Part shown: piece after piece, positions 1 to 26,500 of the stretch | Layout: each line of letters starts with the position of its first letter | Numbering within the stretch: the first letter of the stretch is position 1 | Assembly: GCA_963514095.1 (NCBI GenBank) | Contig: OY741282.1 | Coordinates: 12,169,347-12,233,346 of the forward strand | Length of the DNA stretch: 64,000 nt | Direction: 5' to 3' | From: Eutrigla gurnardus | Taxonomy: Eukaryota > Chordata > Actinopteri > Perciformes > Triglidae | Notes under the pieces: generated by a model | What the model saw: the letters and a program-made list of their open reading frames with translations, nothing else | Database searches by the model: none | What the model was told of the DNA's origin: nothing | Made by a program: the position numbers and the translations under genes

Positions 1-2984
1 AACTTCAACAATGCGTTGGGCAAGAGAAAACCAAAAATAACCCGCCACAAATGGTGATAGACCAGCTAGTCAAGATTAAGATAACCTGGGGGAGGCGTGG
101 CCAAGGATAAGGAATGATGGAAGGGGCTCACTGTGGACGAAGAGGATTAAAACAGTGAAATCCTGAAATTGCCTTACAGGAGTAATTTGTCTGCAGTGGA
201 TAAATCAATAATAAAGGTCAGTTAACAAACTGGCCTTTAACATTCTGAGATTATATTTAAGTGCCTCAGTTACACTTTATCTAAAGTCTTGTCATACCTC
301 GTTCTGCTGATCACTGTGCTTTCTGTCTGTCTCTGTGTCATTCAACTCAAAGTGAAACAGTGGTTCGCTATCAACCTCTCTGTGCTTGATTAATCACACG
401 TCTCCATATCAGCTTTAATATATGATCTATCAAAGAAGTCAGAGTACCTCCTTTGGTGTAAAAATTGGTTATAATAAGGTGGGTTTGAACCCTCGCCTCA
501 TTCTTAACAGGTGAGGCTTGTGGGCGAGCTCTCGTCTATATTGGGAGCAGATTACAGAAGTCTGAAAGGATCGAGCTACCTCAGCTCTTTTGGGAGATGG
601 AGAGAGGGCCTCATTTTTGTGTGTGTTTTGTGAATCAATGCAAATTTACCCGAATGCTGAACCTGATGAGGGGAGGATACAGCCTGTGTCAGCATTTTCT
701 CTTTCTGTTTTAAAGTATAATGGAATATCTCTTCCTGTCATTATAGCCTGGCCTTGTGTAAACTCTCGAGAAGGGCCCACAACCCCCCCAAAAATATATG
801 CAAATGATCAGCCCACAGAGCTTAAAAGATGTCATTTTTAGAAATCAATGCTCATTTCCATGGAGATGAAATTTTCCTGCCAGCCTGTTTTGTATGTAAG
901 CCCACACAAGCTTCCTGATGTTAGTTTAGCCCGACTTCCATTTACTGTCGAGCTTCCATTCAGATCCCAGTTCAGTTCCCTGACCATATCCATCAACCTT
1001 GAAAATCTAAACATGATATTTAGATAGTATTGTTCATGATTAGGTTTACTTATGCCGGCTGTAAAATTAGCATTACTAATATTTTGGTCAGCTTCGACTC
1101 CTTTTCAGCTGAGCAGCAAATCCACATTGATTTGAAGCATTAAGCACAGATATCCATCTGATATGTTGACAGCTGCACTTTGATGTTTCCACATTTTACA
1201 ACTGAGGTGGAGAGCAAAACTTAATTTGTATAATTTGCACATAATGTGGCACGAACAGTAGGAAGAAGAGAGATTGTGGGTTTTTATACCCTCAGGGATG
1301 AGTGTGTCACGGCAGCATTTATTGAGTGCTGTTATCTATATCCAGGATTTAATGTAAATGTGTAATCCTTGATAAGGAGCCTCCGTCTATGTTGAACTAA
1401 TGTCTTAATACAGACTTCAGGGAAGGAACAGACGGATGCTGCATCTGCTGTGTCAAACAAATTGAAGCCCACAGAGAAGCCCGAGCCGCAGTAACGGAGT
1501 CGGAGGGTTTATTGTAGGATGTTCATGTAAATAAACAGAAAGTTAAGGATAAGCGTGTGATAGAAGCGCTAATTCAGCTGGCAAGTGTTGTCGTTGTTCT
1601 TGTGTCTTTTTCTCATGATGATTATAATCTAGTGTCAGCACAGCATTCACGCCACACTCTAGCGTTACTGACTATGATAATTGTGTGGAGAAAGTGTCTT
1701 GAGTAATCTCACACGAGGCAAGTACCCGACTCAGCAGATGACTCAATCGGGTTCCAAAGGTCAATGTGATCATCAACACATGGGACAACCGCCAAGACTC
1801 ATAACAGCAGCAGACGGCATCAAAACAAACCATACACTGATTGGAATAATGGTGCCTTAGTGTTTTCAGTTAAGATTAGAAAGTTTTTCTTTTATCCAAA
1901 CACATCTGTGTTTCGCAATTTCACCATTGAGCTATATTATTTGGTTTCTTTTTATATTATTTCCATCCTTGGAATGTGCTGGATCAGGGTCTCTCATGTA
2001 TACAGGTGGAGACTCAGCATATGGCTGCCTTATGCCAAACAACTAACCGATGTAGGTGATTAAAAAGTGAGGTAAATGTATAGTCGCAGCGCTGTATCCA
2101 AGATGGTGAAGCATTTTCATTTCTTACTTTGTGTTTCATCAAATACTTTAGTCCAACTAATCCAACAACTTCTTGTAAACACTGCCAGGGAATACTCTCA
2201 AGGACACGAGAGTGGTGTAGATGTCAGTGTGGCAGAGATATATGTTTCTCCCAAAACACCACCACTTGTTCTTGAGGCCATTCTGCTGAAGATATTGTAT
2301 CAGGTGTTAAAGGAGCTACAAGAACAGCTACACAAACATGGTGGTTTATTGTTGAATCGAATGTTATAGAACATTTGAAGCAAAACTAAGATGTATATTT
2401 AAAATATTCGTACCATGGTCAGAAATGTCCTCAAAAGTCCAGTAATTCCCCATTTATTAAGACCTTTCAAAAAACAGTGGAGACATTGTGTAACAGGGTC
2501 AGGTCAATGCTTAAACTGCCACTAAATGTCAACAAAGACATTAAAGTTACATAACTTAAACGTAACTTAGTGGAAAATATAAGCACAATGACCTCTTGGC
2601 CTCTTGTTTGTCTGCCTCTGCCCTCTTTCTCAGTCCTTCTTTTCAACCCTACCTCTACTAAAGCCAAAGCACACATGAATGAACGCTGCGAATGTGTCTG
2701 GGAAAGCAGCAAGTCAGACTCTGTCCCAGGCACGCCCGGCCAAACACAACAGGGAGCAGGTGGAGGAGTTAAAAATAACAGGGCACACTCATTTACTCAC
2801 TTCATGGGCTGTGCCTTCATACTGTTATTTTCTTTTACTCCCCGACAATTAACCCAAGTTTTATCATTTAATTCAATCAAATCTGATGTTAGGGATGCAC
2901 AATTCTGACTTTTTCAGCCCTGATATGATACGTTGGGTGCATTGGAGCATGGGTGCGTTTCTATCTGATATGCCCTTTTGTGAG

Positions 2985-3168
2985 GATGTTTTTTTTTTTT
3001 TTTTGCCTCTTTTTTTTTGCCTTTTTTTGAGAGAGGACAGCGTGAGAGTGAAGGGGGGGGGGGGGAGAGGGAGAGGGACGATATGCAGAAAGGGCGGATT
3101 CAAACCTGCAGTGAGGACTTAGCCTTGGTACATGGGGCGCCAACTCTACTACTGAGCGATCAGCGCAC
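2985..3168 (-). mobile_element. tRNA-derived SINE, minus orientation
   Basis: Read on the minus strand, the element starts near 3168 with a degenerate RNA polymerase III A box (GCTCAGTAGTAGAG). It continues to a B-box-like GCAGGTTTGAATCC (reverse complement at about 3099-3112), then a CTGCATATCGTCCC segment and a C/T-rich body, and ends in an A-rich tail seen on the plus strand as long T runs at 2990-3030. The body resembles the head and body of the SINE at 29548-29670, so both are probably one fish SINE family. A poly-G run at about 3052-3064 is the C-rich part of the body. No clear target-site duplication was found. It lies in the presumed ric1 5' intron. Confidence 0.6.
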
Positions 3169-4819
3169 CTTTGTGTTGTGTTTATACTTGTAATACCTTT
3201 TGGCACTTCCTTTCACACAGGAAATCTTTAGGGCACGTCTTTGTTAACTTTGAAGAATCGGACGTGGGTTAAGTCTCACTGCACCCAACTCACTGTAAGA
3301 ACTACTAACTACAAACTGCTCGTCTTACCTCAGTGGCTAATAGTTTTATATTTAAAGTTTGAGTTGTATTTTCAAACTTCCTGGGAAAAAAAACATCTGG
3401 GCAAAAAGGAAATGAAGCAATCTGAAGTTTAAAATTAGATACTCTAGACCAAGAATTCACTTGTCATGTGGTTTGCAGTTTGATCCATTTGTTCTCTCTG
3501 AAAAAAGTGTGGCCCTAAGAAACATACGTAAGTCTGTAATATAAACCAAACAACGAGGGTTCGTGATAACATACACCTTTTCACACATGACATTTACTCC
3601 ATAAATGCTGTGGCAACTTTAGATGTTGTTGGGTTTTTTTCATCCAAGCACACAGAAATTTATGGTGACATGCAAGTCTTGCGTTTTAAGCTATGTGATG
3701 TCTTGACAAGTAGCTGCTTACTTCTTTTTATCACCAAGAAGCCGTAACTTTTCTCACTCTCATTAACATTGTAGTTTAATTAAAGGATGAGCTGACTTGG
3801 AGACGTCAAGGACGGCAGAACAATAAAGGCCAGCGTTGCCCAGGCAGGCAGTAGTCATCCCTTCAAGTTCCAGCTGTTCCCCAGATGTTAAGCTGCCCCC
3901 ACACACCCTGAAGACCTTGAGCTAATGTAATCACCCTCATAAACCATGGCCAGGACTATCTTTAGCTGACTGGAGCTACGACAGTGTGAGGGAACCAGCT
4001 AAAGGAATTGACAGAGCGAGAGGGACAGACTTTTTTTGTGGCAAGAAGTCAAGAAAGGATCTTCAAAAAAGGGAAATACTTTATAGCGTTTAGCTCTTGT
4101 GTGTGTGTTTTGGGAACTGTCCGAGGCCAAAATGTTCCCCGTCTGTTTTTAGATTTTCACTCTGCAGTACTCAGGAAAGTGTTTTTATCCAGTCTTCTAT
4201 GGTGGCGGTTCCACATACATACAAGTACATATTATTATTATCTTCTGTAAGTATAAGCATTTTAAGTAAAACAAGAAAAGGTTCAAGTTATAAAGAATAA
4301 GAAATATTTTTACAAATATTTTAATGGTACCTTAATTATTAGTGAATAGAGTTCAGCACGAACCAATAGAGTAAACAGATGTTTAAAAATAAGGAGCAGA
4401 CTCCTCAAACTTCACTGCATTCAACTTCAACATTTTCTGCAGGCGTTTTTGTTTTTGTCAACAATTGCAACCTGCAGGTTCCTATCTCATCTCTATTACA
4501 TACAAGATGTGGAAGCAATTACAGGAGTGTACGATAGCTCTGCAATACACATTATCTTGCCGAGACTGCAGAGGCGTTTTCAACTCTGGATATTATTATA
4601 ATGGATATTTACTTTGTGTTGTGGCTGTACTGGATTAGATGCTGCTTTTTTATTGTCCTCTCCTTCATCTCGCAGAGCTGGTAAATCCAGTTTGGTTTGA
4701 AAGGCACAGTATTTTTGTTGTTGTCACAAATATTACTTCTATCCTATGTTTTGGTTTTTCCTTTACTATAATTTTATTGAAGAGTTTACATTGGCGACAC
4801 ACATGTATTGAACTTGCAC

Positions 4820-5490
4820 ATACTGTATGATGAAGCATGTCTGGAAAGTATTGAGACTTCCTCAATAGACTTCCTCACAAACAGATCTCAGGCAGTCCTG
4901 ATTAGCAGTCTCCCCTCCTCCACTTTAGTGTTGAACACTGGAGCCCCCCAGGGCTGTGTGCTCAACCCCCTCGTTTTCACACTATACATCCACGGCCACT
5001 ACCACTGACTTGACGAAAATTCTGTTGTGAAGTCATCGATCAGATTATAAACAACAAAGAGACTTCTTATAGAGATGAAATTAACTCATTATCTTGCACA
5101 GAGATCAACCTGCGGCTCAATGTCAGTTAAAACCAAGCAGCTGATTGTTGATTTTTTTTTAAGAAAAAACAAGATGAAGAAACACAACCCTTTTGCCTTC
5201 TCAAATTTTACACAGGAGCAAAAGAAACCTGACTGGTAAAATGACAAACTGGTACGGGATGTGGATGGCCCAGGACAGGTGGGCTAGACTTCTGGTAATG
5301 AAAACCACAGATCATCATATGTACCCGTTGACTGAGCATCAGGGATATTGTTGACAAGAGGTGCCTGCAAAGAATACTAAAAGACAATACCCAGCCAACC
5401 ACAGGCTGTTCACCCTGCTGTCGTGTCTTAGTGTTAGATAGAGGTATCCACCAGGAGGGAATAAATCCTGTATTTAACTCTGACCTAAGA
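4820..5490 (+). mobile_element. Decayed non-LTR retrotransposon (L2/Rex-like reverse transcriptase relic)
   Basis: Conceptual translation of 4850-5005 contains a DFLTNRSQAV segment, then LNTGAPQGCVLNPLVFTLY, the conserved reverse-transcriptase block that precedes the catalytic YADD motif in L2-type fish LINEs. Downstream, in shifting frames, are a SYRDEINSL-like stretch (about 5068-5095), a LRLNVS stretch (about 5111-5130), an NWYG..AQDR stretch (about 5250-5278) and a HRLFTLL-like stretch (about 5398-5420). These follow the order of the C-terminal half of such elements. The YADD core, several frames and the 5' half are lost and stop codons interrupt it, so it is a dead 5'-truncated copy in an intron. 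The exact subfamily is not certain. Confidence 0.75.
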
Positions 5491-8238
5491 AAACTGATTC
5501 TCTAAATTGGTTGGATTATGCTACTGTTCCACAGCAAAACACATCAGACTAATGTTTAGTTCGGAATTTTGCATACTTTTCTGTTCAATGTCTTTTTCAA
5601 AGACAGCCACAGGTACCTAATCTCTGTGCATTGTGTGAGTGAGTCCATTTTTTAGCCCCTGCAGGCAAGCCTTGTGTGTGAGTGTACGTGTGTGTGTTTA
5701 TGTGTACGAGTACGTACATACGTACCTCTGGAGCTTGTTTAAACATGCAGAAAAGAGGCCCCAGCATGGTAATACATGGTGCACAGTTTTCTGCTGACAT
5801 GCCACTTTGCAAAAAACGCTGTCTTTCTTTCTACTTGCAAGCCTGAACTCGAGCAGATAGGTACCAGTCAGCTTTTTTTTTCTGTTCATTTGCGTTTTTA
5901 CAGCAGCATTAAGTAAATCCTTTGATGTCCGTCTCTTTCAAATGCAGCATCAAGTCGTAACAGTTGGTTTGAATGGTGTAGAAGTGTCAAAAGGAGAAGT
6001 GTAACATGACAAAAGCTAAAGCCCTGTCTTGATATAATAAGTCCTATAATTACAGTATCATCTATTACATGCCAGTTATTATGCATAAGTACGAGACGCC
6101 AAGTTATTAGGAGAAACGTGGTCAAAGCTGGACATCATAAAACACATTTCTGCTGCCACAGCAAAGTCCTGGGTCTTTGTTAAAGAAAAACCTTGTTTAG
6201 AAACCGTTACATGAATACATGGCCAAGATATCAACCTGTTAACCAGGTTTCACTCAAATCCTTAATCAGTTAATTAGTCGCTTGTGTATAGGTTTTGTCG
6301 GGAGTGTCTTTTGTAGTGGTGCAACTTTGATTGGCCTTGTGGTATCTGCAGTGGAAGTGGAACTGGTCTTGGCATCACTCATTTGCAGATCCTATTTTGC
6401 AGGCTCTTGAGATAACCGCTGGCTGATTCAGGAGCTGCAGCTTTTTTGGTGCTGCTCCCATTTGTCAGAGAGAGAAAACTATTAAAATGTTCCCCTACAT
6501 TAAGGCACTATGTGCACTTTGCCTTCCGAAACTATGTGCCTGCTTGTTGATTGGGCCTTGACAATGACCTCTTCCTGTGTCATTATCTCTGCATGTGTGA
6601 ACATAACAAAGGCACCAAGAGTCCTGGAGACATGGGACGTATCTCAATTGTGGTCTTTATTGCCCATCCCTTTCATCCACAGTTTTTCACATGTCTAACA
6701 AGATGAGTTGAAGTAAACTTGTCCCATGAAAAGACATTGTGTGGGTGTGTGAATGCTCTCGTGTATCTAGCTAGTGTGAACAACCTATAGATGAAAGGGT
6801 TGAGATTGGGAGACACTGCTGAAGGTTTCTTTATAGTTTTCGTGCCTCCCCCTTTTCTCATTCTTGATACATCATTGAGATTCCCTTCCTCCAGTAATTG
6901 ACATGCTTTTGAAGTACAGTAGCTGGCTACTCACACTCACAAATCACTGCACACACTTCCTTTTTGAGCCCTCTTTTGAACTTTCATTTGATACATGCAA
7001 GATATGGTATTTCTGGTGGCCTATGCACTGTTGCTGTTCCTGCTTCTTTTCGATTGCAATAGACAAGGCACCGTATATATTAGACAATATATGATCAGAA
7101 GTAGATTTTCTGCATGCTAGTGTTTTTGTTCAGCAGTTTTTTTGCCTTTGTTGCTCATCTGCAGCGTTGTGGAGCCCCAAGGCTGCTGATGGGTTTAGCA
7201 GGCCTCTGTTTGGCTCCGTCTTCTCTCTGGCTGTGGCTGATCTTTTTCTAGTCGAGCTTCATGTTGTTGTTGCTGGCTTTGCTCTCTCTCTGGTTTGGGT
7301 TTTCTTATTGCTCTGGTGATATCTTGGCATGCTACGACCAACGTCGCCACACTAGAAAAGTTGAGGGCTATTCAGTGCACTGAGCTACGAGCAAAACGGA
7401 GAACAGAGAAGCCAACTGAGAGTAAATAATAGAATCAACGTTTGTGCATTGAATTGAAGTGATTTTCAAGTGTTTTTTATTCAGATCCGTGATGCAATCT
7501 TATATCGTCCCATGATCCCGAGTACAGTCATTGCAAAACCATTGACATTGCTGCCGACAGTGGAGTAAAGATCAGGTTTCGTGTCATGTTTCAGTCTACG
7601 GGCTCAGTTTCAGCCGTTTCCCTGACAACACTATGTGTGTGTGTCTGTGTCTGTGTCTGTGTAGTTGTGGAAAAAGCACAGTTGCAATATTGAACACACA
7701 TACAGGCGTAATTGTACTTTACTCCTATTTTTGCATCATGGAGCCTGGAGCATGCATTTCTTTTCTTTTTTTATTGCTGACAAATTTGATTTTGAGCATC
7801 ATAGTAGTTGTGTTGCAGATAAGATCCTTTTTATAGGAGAAATCTAAATTCATGAAATACCCTAAAATACTAGGGTATAATAGTTTGTGTTCTTGGATAA
7901 CCTGAAAGATTGGAAGGTCCTGTAAGGACAGTGTTATTAATCTGTTGCCTTATCCTCTATGGTGGTAACAGAAGATGTTTATGTTACCATTTATCTCAAT
8001 ATTTCTCTTTTTTGAAAAATGCATTGGGTGACTGTAATAATAAAGTATAAAACTTGTATAACCATAAATATTCCATTACCATTTCTACAGTTTATCTTCA
8101 CTTTCCTTTCTCTGAAGCCTGTTGTGGTTATTTGTGTGTTCTCATTGTCTGACACTTTTCTGTCTCTGCTGATAATAATAATAAAGTTGCTGATAAACTC
8201 TATTTATGTTTTTAAATGGCCTTCCTATCTGTTTTCAG

Positions 8239-21054
<12,816 letters not shown>

Positions 21055-23505
21055 AACGTGGAGCTTCCTCTGGATTCAAACCCGTGAGGGAAGGAGTGGA
21101 GGAAGCGGCAGCAGGGGTTGACTGAAATACTTTTTGTATTTGTGTGTGTGCGTGCGTGCATGTGTGTGTGCCCTAGAAAGTACCTCTTCTGCAGGTTCTC
21201 ACTTCAGTCAGTATTATCCACTTTAGGATTTTCCCTTTGTGTCGACTAGAAGCCCTGTGGATGTCGAGCCACCGACAGAGCGACAGACAACCCGCCTGGC
21301 ACAGACACACAGGACCAGTGAGACTGAACCCCGTCAGTCTGATGGTTTCTCTCTAACAGTGCTGCTGTTGGACAAAAGGCCACCAGTGTCAGTGCATCGG
21401 GTTGTGGTGTTTGGAAGCTGTAGACCAGCATAGTAAAGCACCAGGATCTTCTTTTTCTTTTATTATTATTATTCCAAGGCAGATGTTATGTGTGCTTAAC
21501 TTTTGTTTGGCGCTCATGCAAGTGCAACTGGAGACTTTGGAATGTTTTTTTCTTTTCTTTGTCCAGACATTCATTATTTCCTTCAGTTTAATGCAAACGG
21601 TGCAAGAATCAAAGACAAATAATAACAAAGAAACCCCGAGTGTGTTTGCATCATCGTCATCATCATCATCATCATCATGCTACATTGCTAAACAAAATGT
21701 AGAACAAGGTTCTCGTCATGAACCATTTAAAGATGCAGCCTCCAGTACAGTGTGCAGTTCTGTCTGTGTGCAGAAGAGGTGTTTCATACTTTCATACCTC
21801 ATATGATTTAAAAAAATATTTTGTGATACCTTTTTCAATGATGTAACCGTGTACAAGATAATATTATTTTTCTATCAATTACACCTCGCTCCTCTTAAAT
21901 CCCCATTTAAAAAAAAAAAAAAGTATGAATTCTATGTAATTCTTGAGACGTGACGACCTTAAGATTTCTACGAAAATGAGAAGAATCCACTGTTGCGAGA
22001 GCGAACTGATCAACTGTTCCCGATTTTGGTGACGGGGATTCTGAGCCAGAATCAGAGCGTCTGATCTTCTTCATGTGGTCCAGATTTTAGACAACAAGCA
22101 GATCAGTGTTAAGCAGATTTAAGGCGCTATAAAAAACCAAATCATATGATGCTTTATCGAGCTTTTCAACACACGTTTGGATTTCGGTCTCCACCGAGGA
22201 GATTCAAAATGTGTTTCCTATCAACAGCTTGGCAACTTGTTAATATTATTAAAGCCATCCTACTGTGTAGATTTTGTACCTATCCATTTGATTTACTTGT
22301 CAGAAGTGTTAACGGTGACACGTTCGCTTTTAAAACAAGAATGGGATGGATTTTTATTTTTCTTTTTTTACACTGTTGCTGCGTAATTTGACCGTCATCA
22401 TCTGATAAGGATTTATAATTCATCCAGCCCGATATGGATCATCACAGAGACAGTGATTACCGGTTTATGTGCTTCTGTGGGGATTTCTGAGCGCGTGAAC
22501 CACGTTGTATTGAGGATGTGTCGACACGCTGGGTGAGATTCATCACGGGCAAATAGATTTTATAGTATTGGTTCCCATTATTATTCCTTTTATTTATTGG
22601 CATTATAGCAGAGTGATAATTACTTGATGCTCAGTTGGTTTTATTTGACTGAACTTTTCCCCCCCTTTTTAGTTAATCAAAATCATGTATTGGCTCTATC
22701 ACAAGCACTATGTTTCATCACATATATGTCAGTATTATCATGTTGTGCAATGTATTAAAATGTTACTCAGCTTTACTTTTTATGCTCACTCCCCCTCCTG
22801 TTCGGTTTTACTTCTCGTGATAGACCAAATCATATTTTATAGATACATTTTTGCTCTGTTGTCAGTGTGTTCGATTCTACAGTGGTTTCCTGTTTCTATG
22901 AACCGCCTGTGTTGTTGTAACGCTCACTATCCACGAAAGGGCAAAATGATGTGCTGTCGTCAGCGTCCCTCGTTCCCCTCTGAACAAGCCGACGGCCACG
23001 CCGAGCTGCTCCGCTGTACGTTTCTTTGACTTGAAAACGGTAACACGACGAACCAAAGACTTTACGTCCAGAGGCCTTCTGTTTTCACCGGTTGCTTCGA
23101 TTGAGTGCTTGACTTATTATGCAGAAGGGGGAAGAAAAAAAAACCAGTAAACGTCCCGTACCCCATCCCTCTCATCAGGAACATAACCATTGATGCTCAA
23201 AACGAATGCTGACGGCATACGAGACAATTTCCTACGGAAATGTATATTGCAGATGGGTTTTTTTTTTGTGTGTGTTTTTTGTTTTTGGAGGAGCGGTCGG
23301 TCAGGTGCGTCTTGTGGTACTCGGGCGTCACTTCCTGTGTACAGTTTAAAAGTTTTATTTCTGGGGTGGCAGCAGCAAACATCCTCAATGCAGTGTAAAG
23401 ATACTACTCTCTTGTACATTTGCCTTTTCTACTCATGGTTGGTTTTCTACTTAATTTTTTTTCCTTGTACATAAAGACCAATAAATTATTTTTAAAAATG
23501 GTTCG
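21055..23505 (+). other. ric1: ric1 3' untranslated region
   Basis: The sequence from the TGA at 21052-21054 to a canonical AATAAA at 23480-23485 is AT-rich, has no splice signals joined to homology and no credible reading frame. It contains a TCA trinucleotide run at about 21652-21678 and an A run at 21908-21921. A 2.4 kb 3' UTR fits a gene of this kind. Earlier poly(A) sites are possible, and the end point of about 23505 is inferred from the usual 10-30 base spacing after AATAAA. Confidence 0.7.
23480..23485 (+). terminator. ric1: Polyadenylation signal AATAAA for ric1
   Basis: A canonical hexamer is followed by a T-rich then GT-rich stretch (ttatttttaaaaatgg, then cttttgtttgtg), as expected for cleavage and polyadenylation. 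It is the last good plus-strand signal before the sequence turns into what is probably the 3' UTR of the opposing ermp1 gene. Confidence 0.65.
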
Positions 23506-26500
23506 TTCGCTTGCATTTTCTTTTGTTTGTGAGTGCATGTGTTGTAAATAGGACAGTGCAAACACCAGTGTTAACGTAAGCGTTTTTAATTGCTGTACAA
23601 GTGCTAATTCAATTCAAGCTTTTTGCATAAAGTAAAAATCATCCCGTCCATTCAACAGATGGATTACCCTGTAACCAGATCAATCCCAAAAATCACAGCT
23701 GTCCCATCGATCACGTCATTCCAATTGACAGACAAAAATGCAACTTTTTTTAAATGCAAAACAGCAGTTCAAGGAATTAAAAATGGTCAAATCAATCACA
23801 AAAAGATCAGTCTATTAAATAAAAAAAAAAATCTGAATTTAACTTTTAGAACAACAACTGAACAGTTAAAATAGGCATGGGTGAAAAAAAAAGAAAAACA
23901 AAACTGTAAATTAAACATATTAAAAAAAAAATATGGGCATCCTTCAACCACAGGCATTAAGACATATCAATGTGTATCCAAGAATATATTTCTCAAGTTG
24001 ATATGAACATTTGTGACTGATTCGTTTTCTCCGGCTGATGAAGATGAAGCTACGTCAAAGTGCGAGTTTAAACACTGAACAACAAAAACACACACTTTGC
24101 AGCGCTCAGTCAGGTCATTAAGACGTTAGAGGTTTAGTTGATTCTGAAAGCAGTTTGTTTTATTCACGGTAAGCTCTCTAGCAGCGCTCTGTGTTTGCTT
24201 GACAGTTAGCTCCGCCCCACTTTTACAGCAGTTCCTCCTGTGTTCGAGCTTTGATTAAAAACAAACGCACCTCTCGTTATTTATCAGCAGTCATCCCATT
24301 TAACTTGTGAAGAAAAGTCAAAACAAAACGGTCACATTTTAAGGTGGAACAGAAATGGTCGGTTACAAACAGGTAGTCTGTTCAAATGAAAAAATACAAC
24401 TAATGTTAGTGGAAATACATTTGTTGAATACATTTGAAAACTTGTTTCCATGCTTTCCATCAGTCTCAAACAAAAACATTTTTTTTAAATATCCATCTAC
24501 ACTTGTTAATAAAGCTTTTTCTCCCATAGAGACACCTCTTTCAATGAAACGGATTCCGATCATCTCCTGTGAGTTGTGGGAGCGTCCTCGTCACACAGAA
24601 TCCATACAAAAGCTACGTGTATCTTCACAGGACTACGTTTAAACTTCCCAGCAGACAACAGTTCACGTACATTAAAAACTGTACAGTGCAGCACCTGATG
24701 GCTTTAAGACCACGGAGACGTTTGTGTCCACAACAGTAAACATTTAGTGTTTCTTTGGAAACAAAATGTTAAGGCCGCCTTCATGCCAGCATTTTTCTTA
24801 TTTTGTGAGACTGAAGCCACACGGACATGTACGACGACGACACGTCAACGGGTGCAGAAGACGATTTTGCAAAATTGGCTGCAAACAATCTCACAAGTCT
24901 TGACGAACGCGATGCCACCTCCGATTACATAAAGGTGGCGTCTACCTGGCTGTCAACCAGCAACTATGCGAACAGATTTCATCAGAGCGTGGGACTGAAT
25001 GCAGGGATGAGACGCCCCTGATTTAGTTCTTTTAATATTAAATCAGAAGCACTCCACGTGGTTGAGCAGAACACGGAGGTAGCCCACAGACAAACACGAT
25101 GATGCTTTATAAACCATCAAATATAATCTCCCTCCAACGTTAGCTAGCCGAATCATTCCAATCCTCCCAACGGTAACATTCAAGTCAGTCTATAGCTGTT
25201 GGTGTCGGACACAAAGGTTTGATCGTTGTGGAGGTAGTGGTGACAGTGAAGGCTCCAGGATACTGACGTCAGGTTGGGGAGATCTGGGTTCAACCTGCCT
25301 CCACCGCGAGAAAGTGGCAACTTTTCTCCCAGTGTCCCCCCTAAAGCCGTAAACCCTGAACCCTCAGGGACTTTACTGACGTCACCTGTGTGTGAGAGGC
25401 TGTGAGGGCTTGAAATGGTAGGAATACAAACGGGACGGCACTTGGCATGTCACGTTACTTTGCTGACACAAAACGTGTTATCTGAAAGTTTGGGTTTTTA
25501 TTTTACAGCCTGATTGGAACGTCTTCCAGTCTCTTATCCTCCCAGACGAGACGTCAAATAATCTTTTTACTTATTTTAGGTAAAACGGCTACAATAAACT
25601 AAAGTAAAATAAATGATGATAAATGATGGATGAATGAGTAGCCTAATGCTCTTATTCTATGTCTACGTGTTTAATGTTCCATATGAAATATTTAACGTTT
25701 CTGTGTTAATTTAATATGTCCTTTGTTTTAATTACTCTGCCCTTCCCTGGTAACCTCGACGCCATGATTTGTGGGTAATTCCCTGCATCGATGCTGACTT
25801 ACGGAAAGTGGTTATAAAGGGCTCAAAAAGTGTGGACATGGAGATCGGGCCTAGCTCTCGTTTTCCATTCTTGGCACAACTGTTTCTGTCACTTTTCACG
25901 TGAGCAACCAAGTGCACCACCATGAAAGTATCTCTCTATAAGACTCCACCTTCCATTGTGGCCAACATGTGGTACGGTCCACCTCTTCTCTAGTGTAACG
26001 TAGCTCAACTGAACTACGGTGTCCTGTGAGGTGGACTAGGCTTGTAAAACAGGTCACATTAACTGTGGTTGTGATACATCAGCTCAAGGTGGAACGAGAC
26101 AAAAACGCAGCTCCACATGAGTGAAGAAATATGAGCAACACACGCCACAGAAGGAGTTACGATATGAGCTGTTGGCAGCAGCACCGGTGCATAAGTATAC
26201 ATTTTTGAGTTGGACATAATGCGACTCCTAAGTGGGTTGAATGCTGGATGTTTCTCAGCTGGAAATCCTATGCGACCAAGGCTGGCTAACAAGCTCCTTC
26301 TTTACAGTTAACGTCCATCGACAGCAGAGATTATTTACAGTTCATTCCCCTAAAACTATCTGTATACAACTGCTTTTAATGACGCTTCATTTTACCGGTC
26401 TGTTAATTTCTATTTAGTTACCATTTAGGCAGCAGTTTTTGGGGAAGACATAACTTTAAAGAAAAGTTCAGTGAATATTCTGTCATTAATTAATGCAAAC

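Larger units (their letters stand above)
1..8238 (+). other. ric1: Probable 5' intron of ric1 (no coding exon found)
   Basis: The first recognisable ric1 exon begins at 8239 after a cttttcag-like acceptor (gttttcag), in the middle of the N-terminal propeller. The start codon and roughly 80-90 codons must therefore lie upstream. I looked for the expected preceding exon (start region, then the tryptophan- and tyrosine-rich first blade) and did not see it, so most or all of this stretch is probably intron. It holds a minus-strand SINE near 2985-3168, a decayed LINE near 4820-5490 and AT-rich unique sequence. Short open frames here, such as the 97-codon frame at 2076-2369, resemble no family I know. 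A small noncoding or alternative first exon cannot be excluded. Confidence 0.55.

Noticed and set aside
2076..2369. 97-codon Leu-rich open frame in the first 8 kb
   Set aside because: Has heptad-like leucines but no recognisable family or flanking splice support; treated as chance. Homology search of the translation would settle it.
7162..7240. Candidate exon after a ctgcag acceptor in the ric1 5' intron
   Set aside because: The translation does not resemble the RIC1 N terminus or any other family, and no donor gives a consistent phase.
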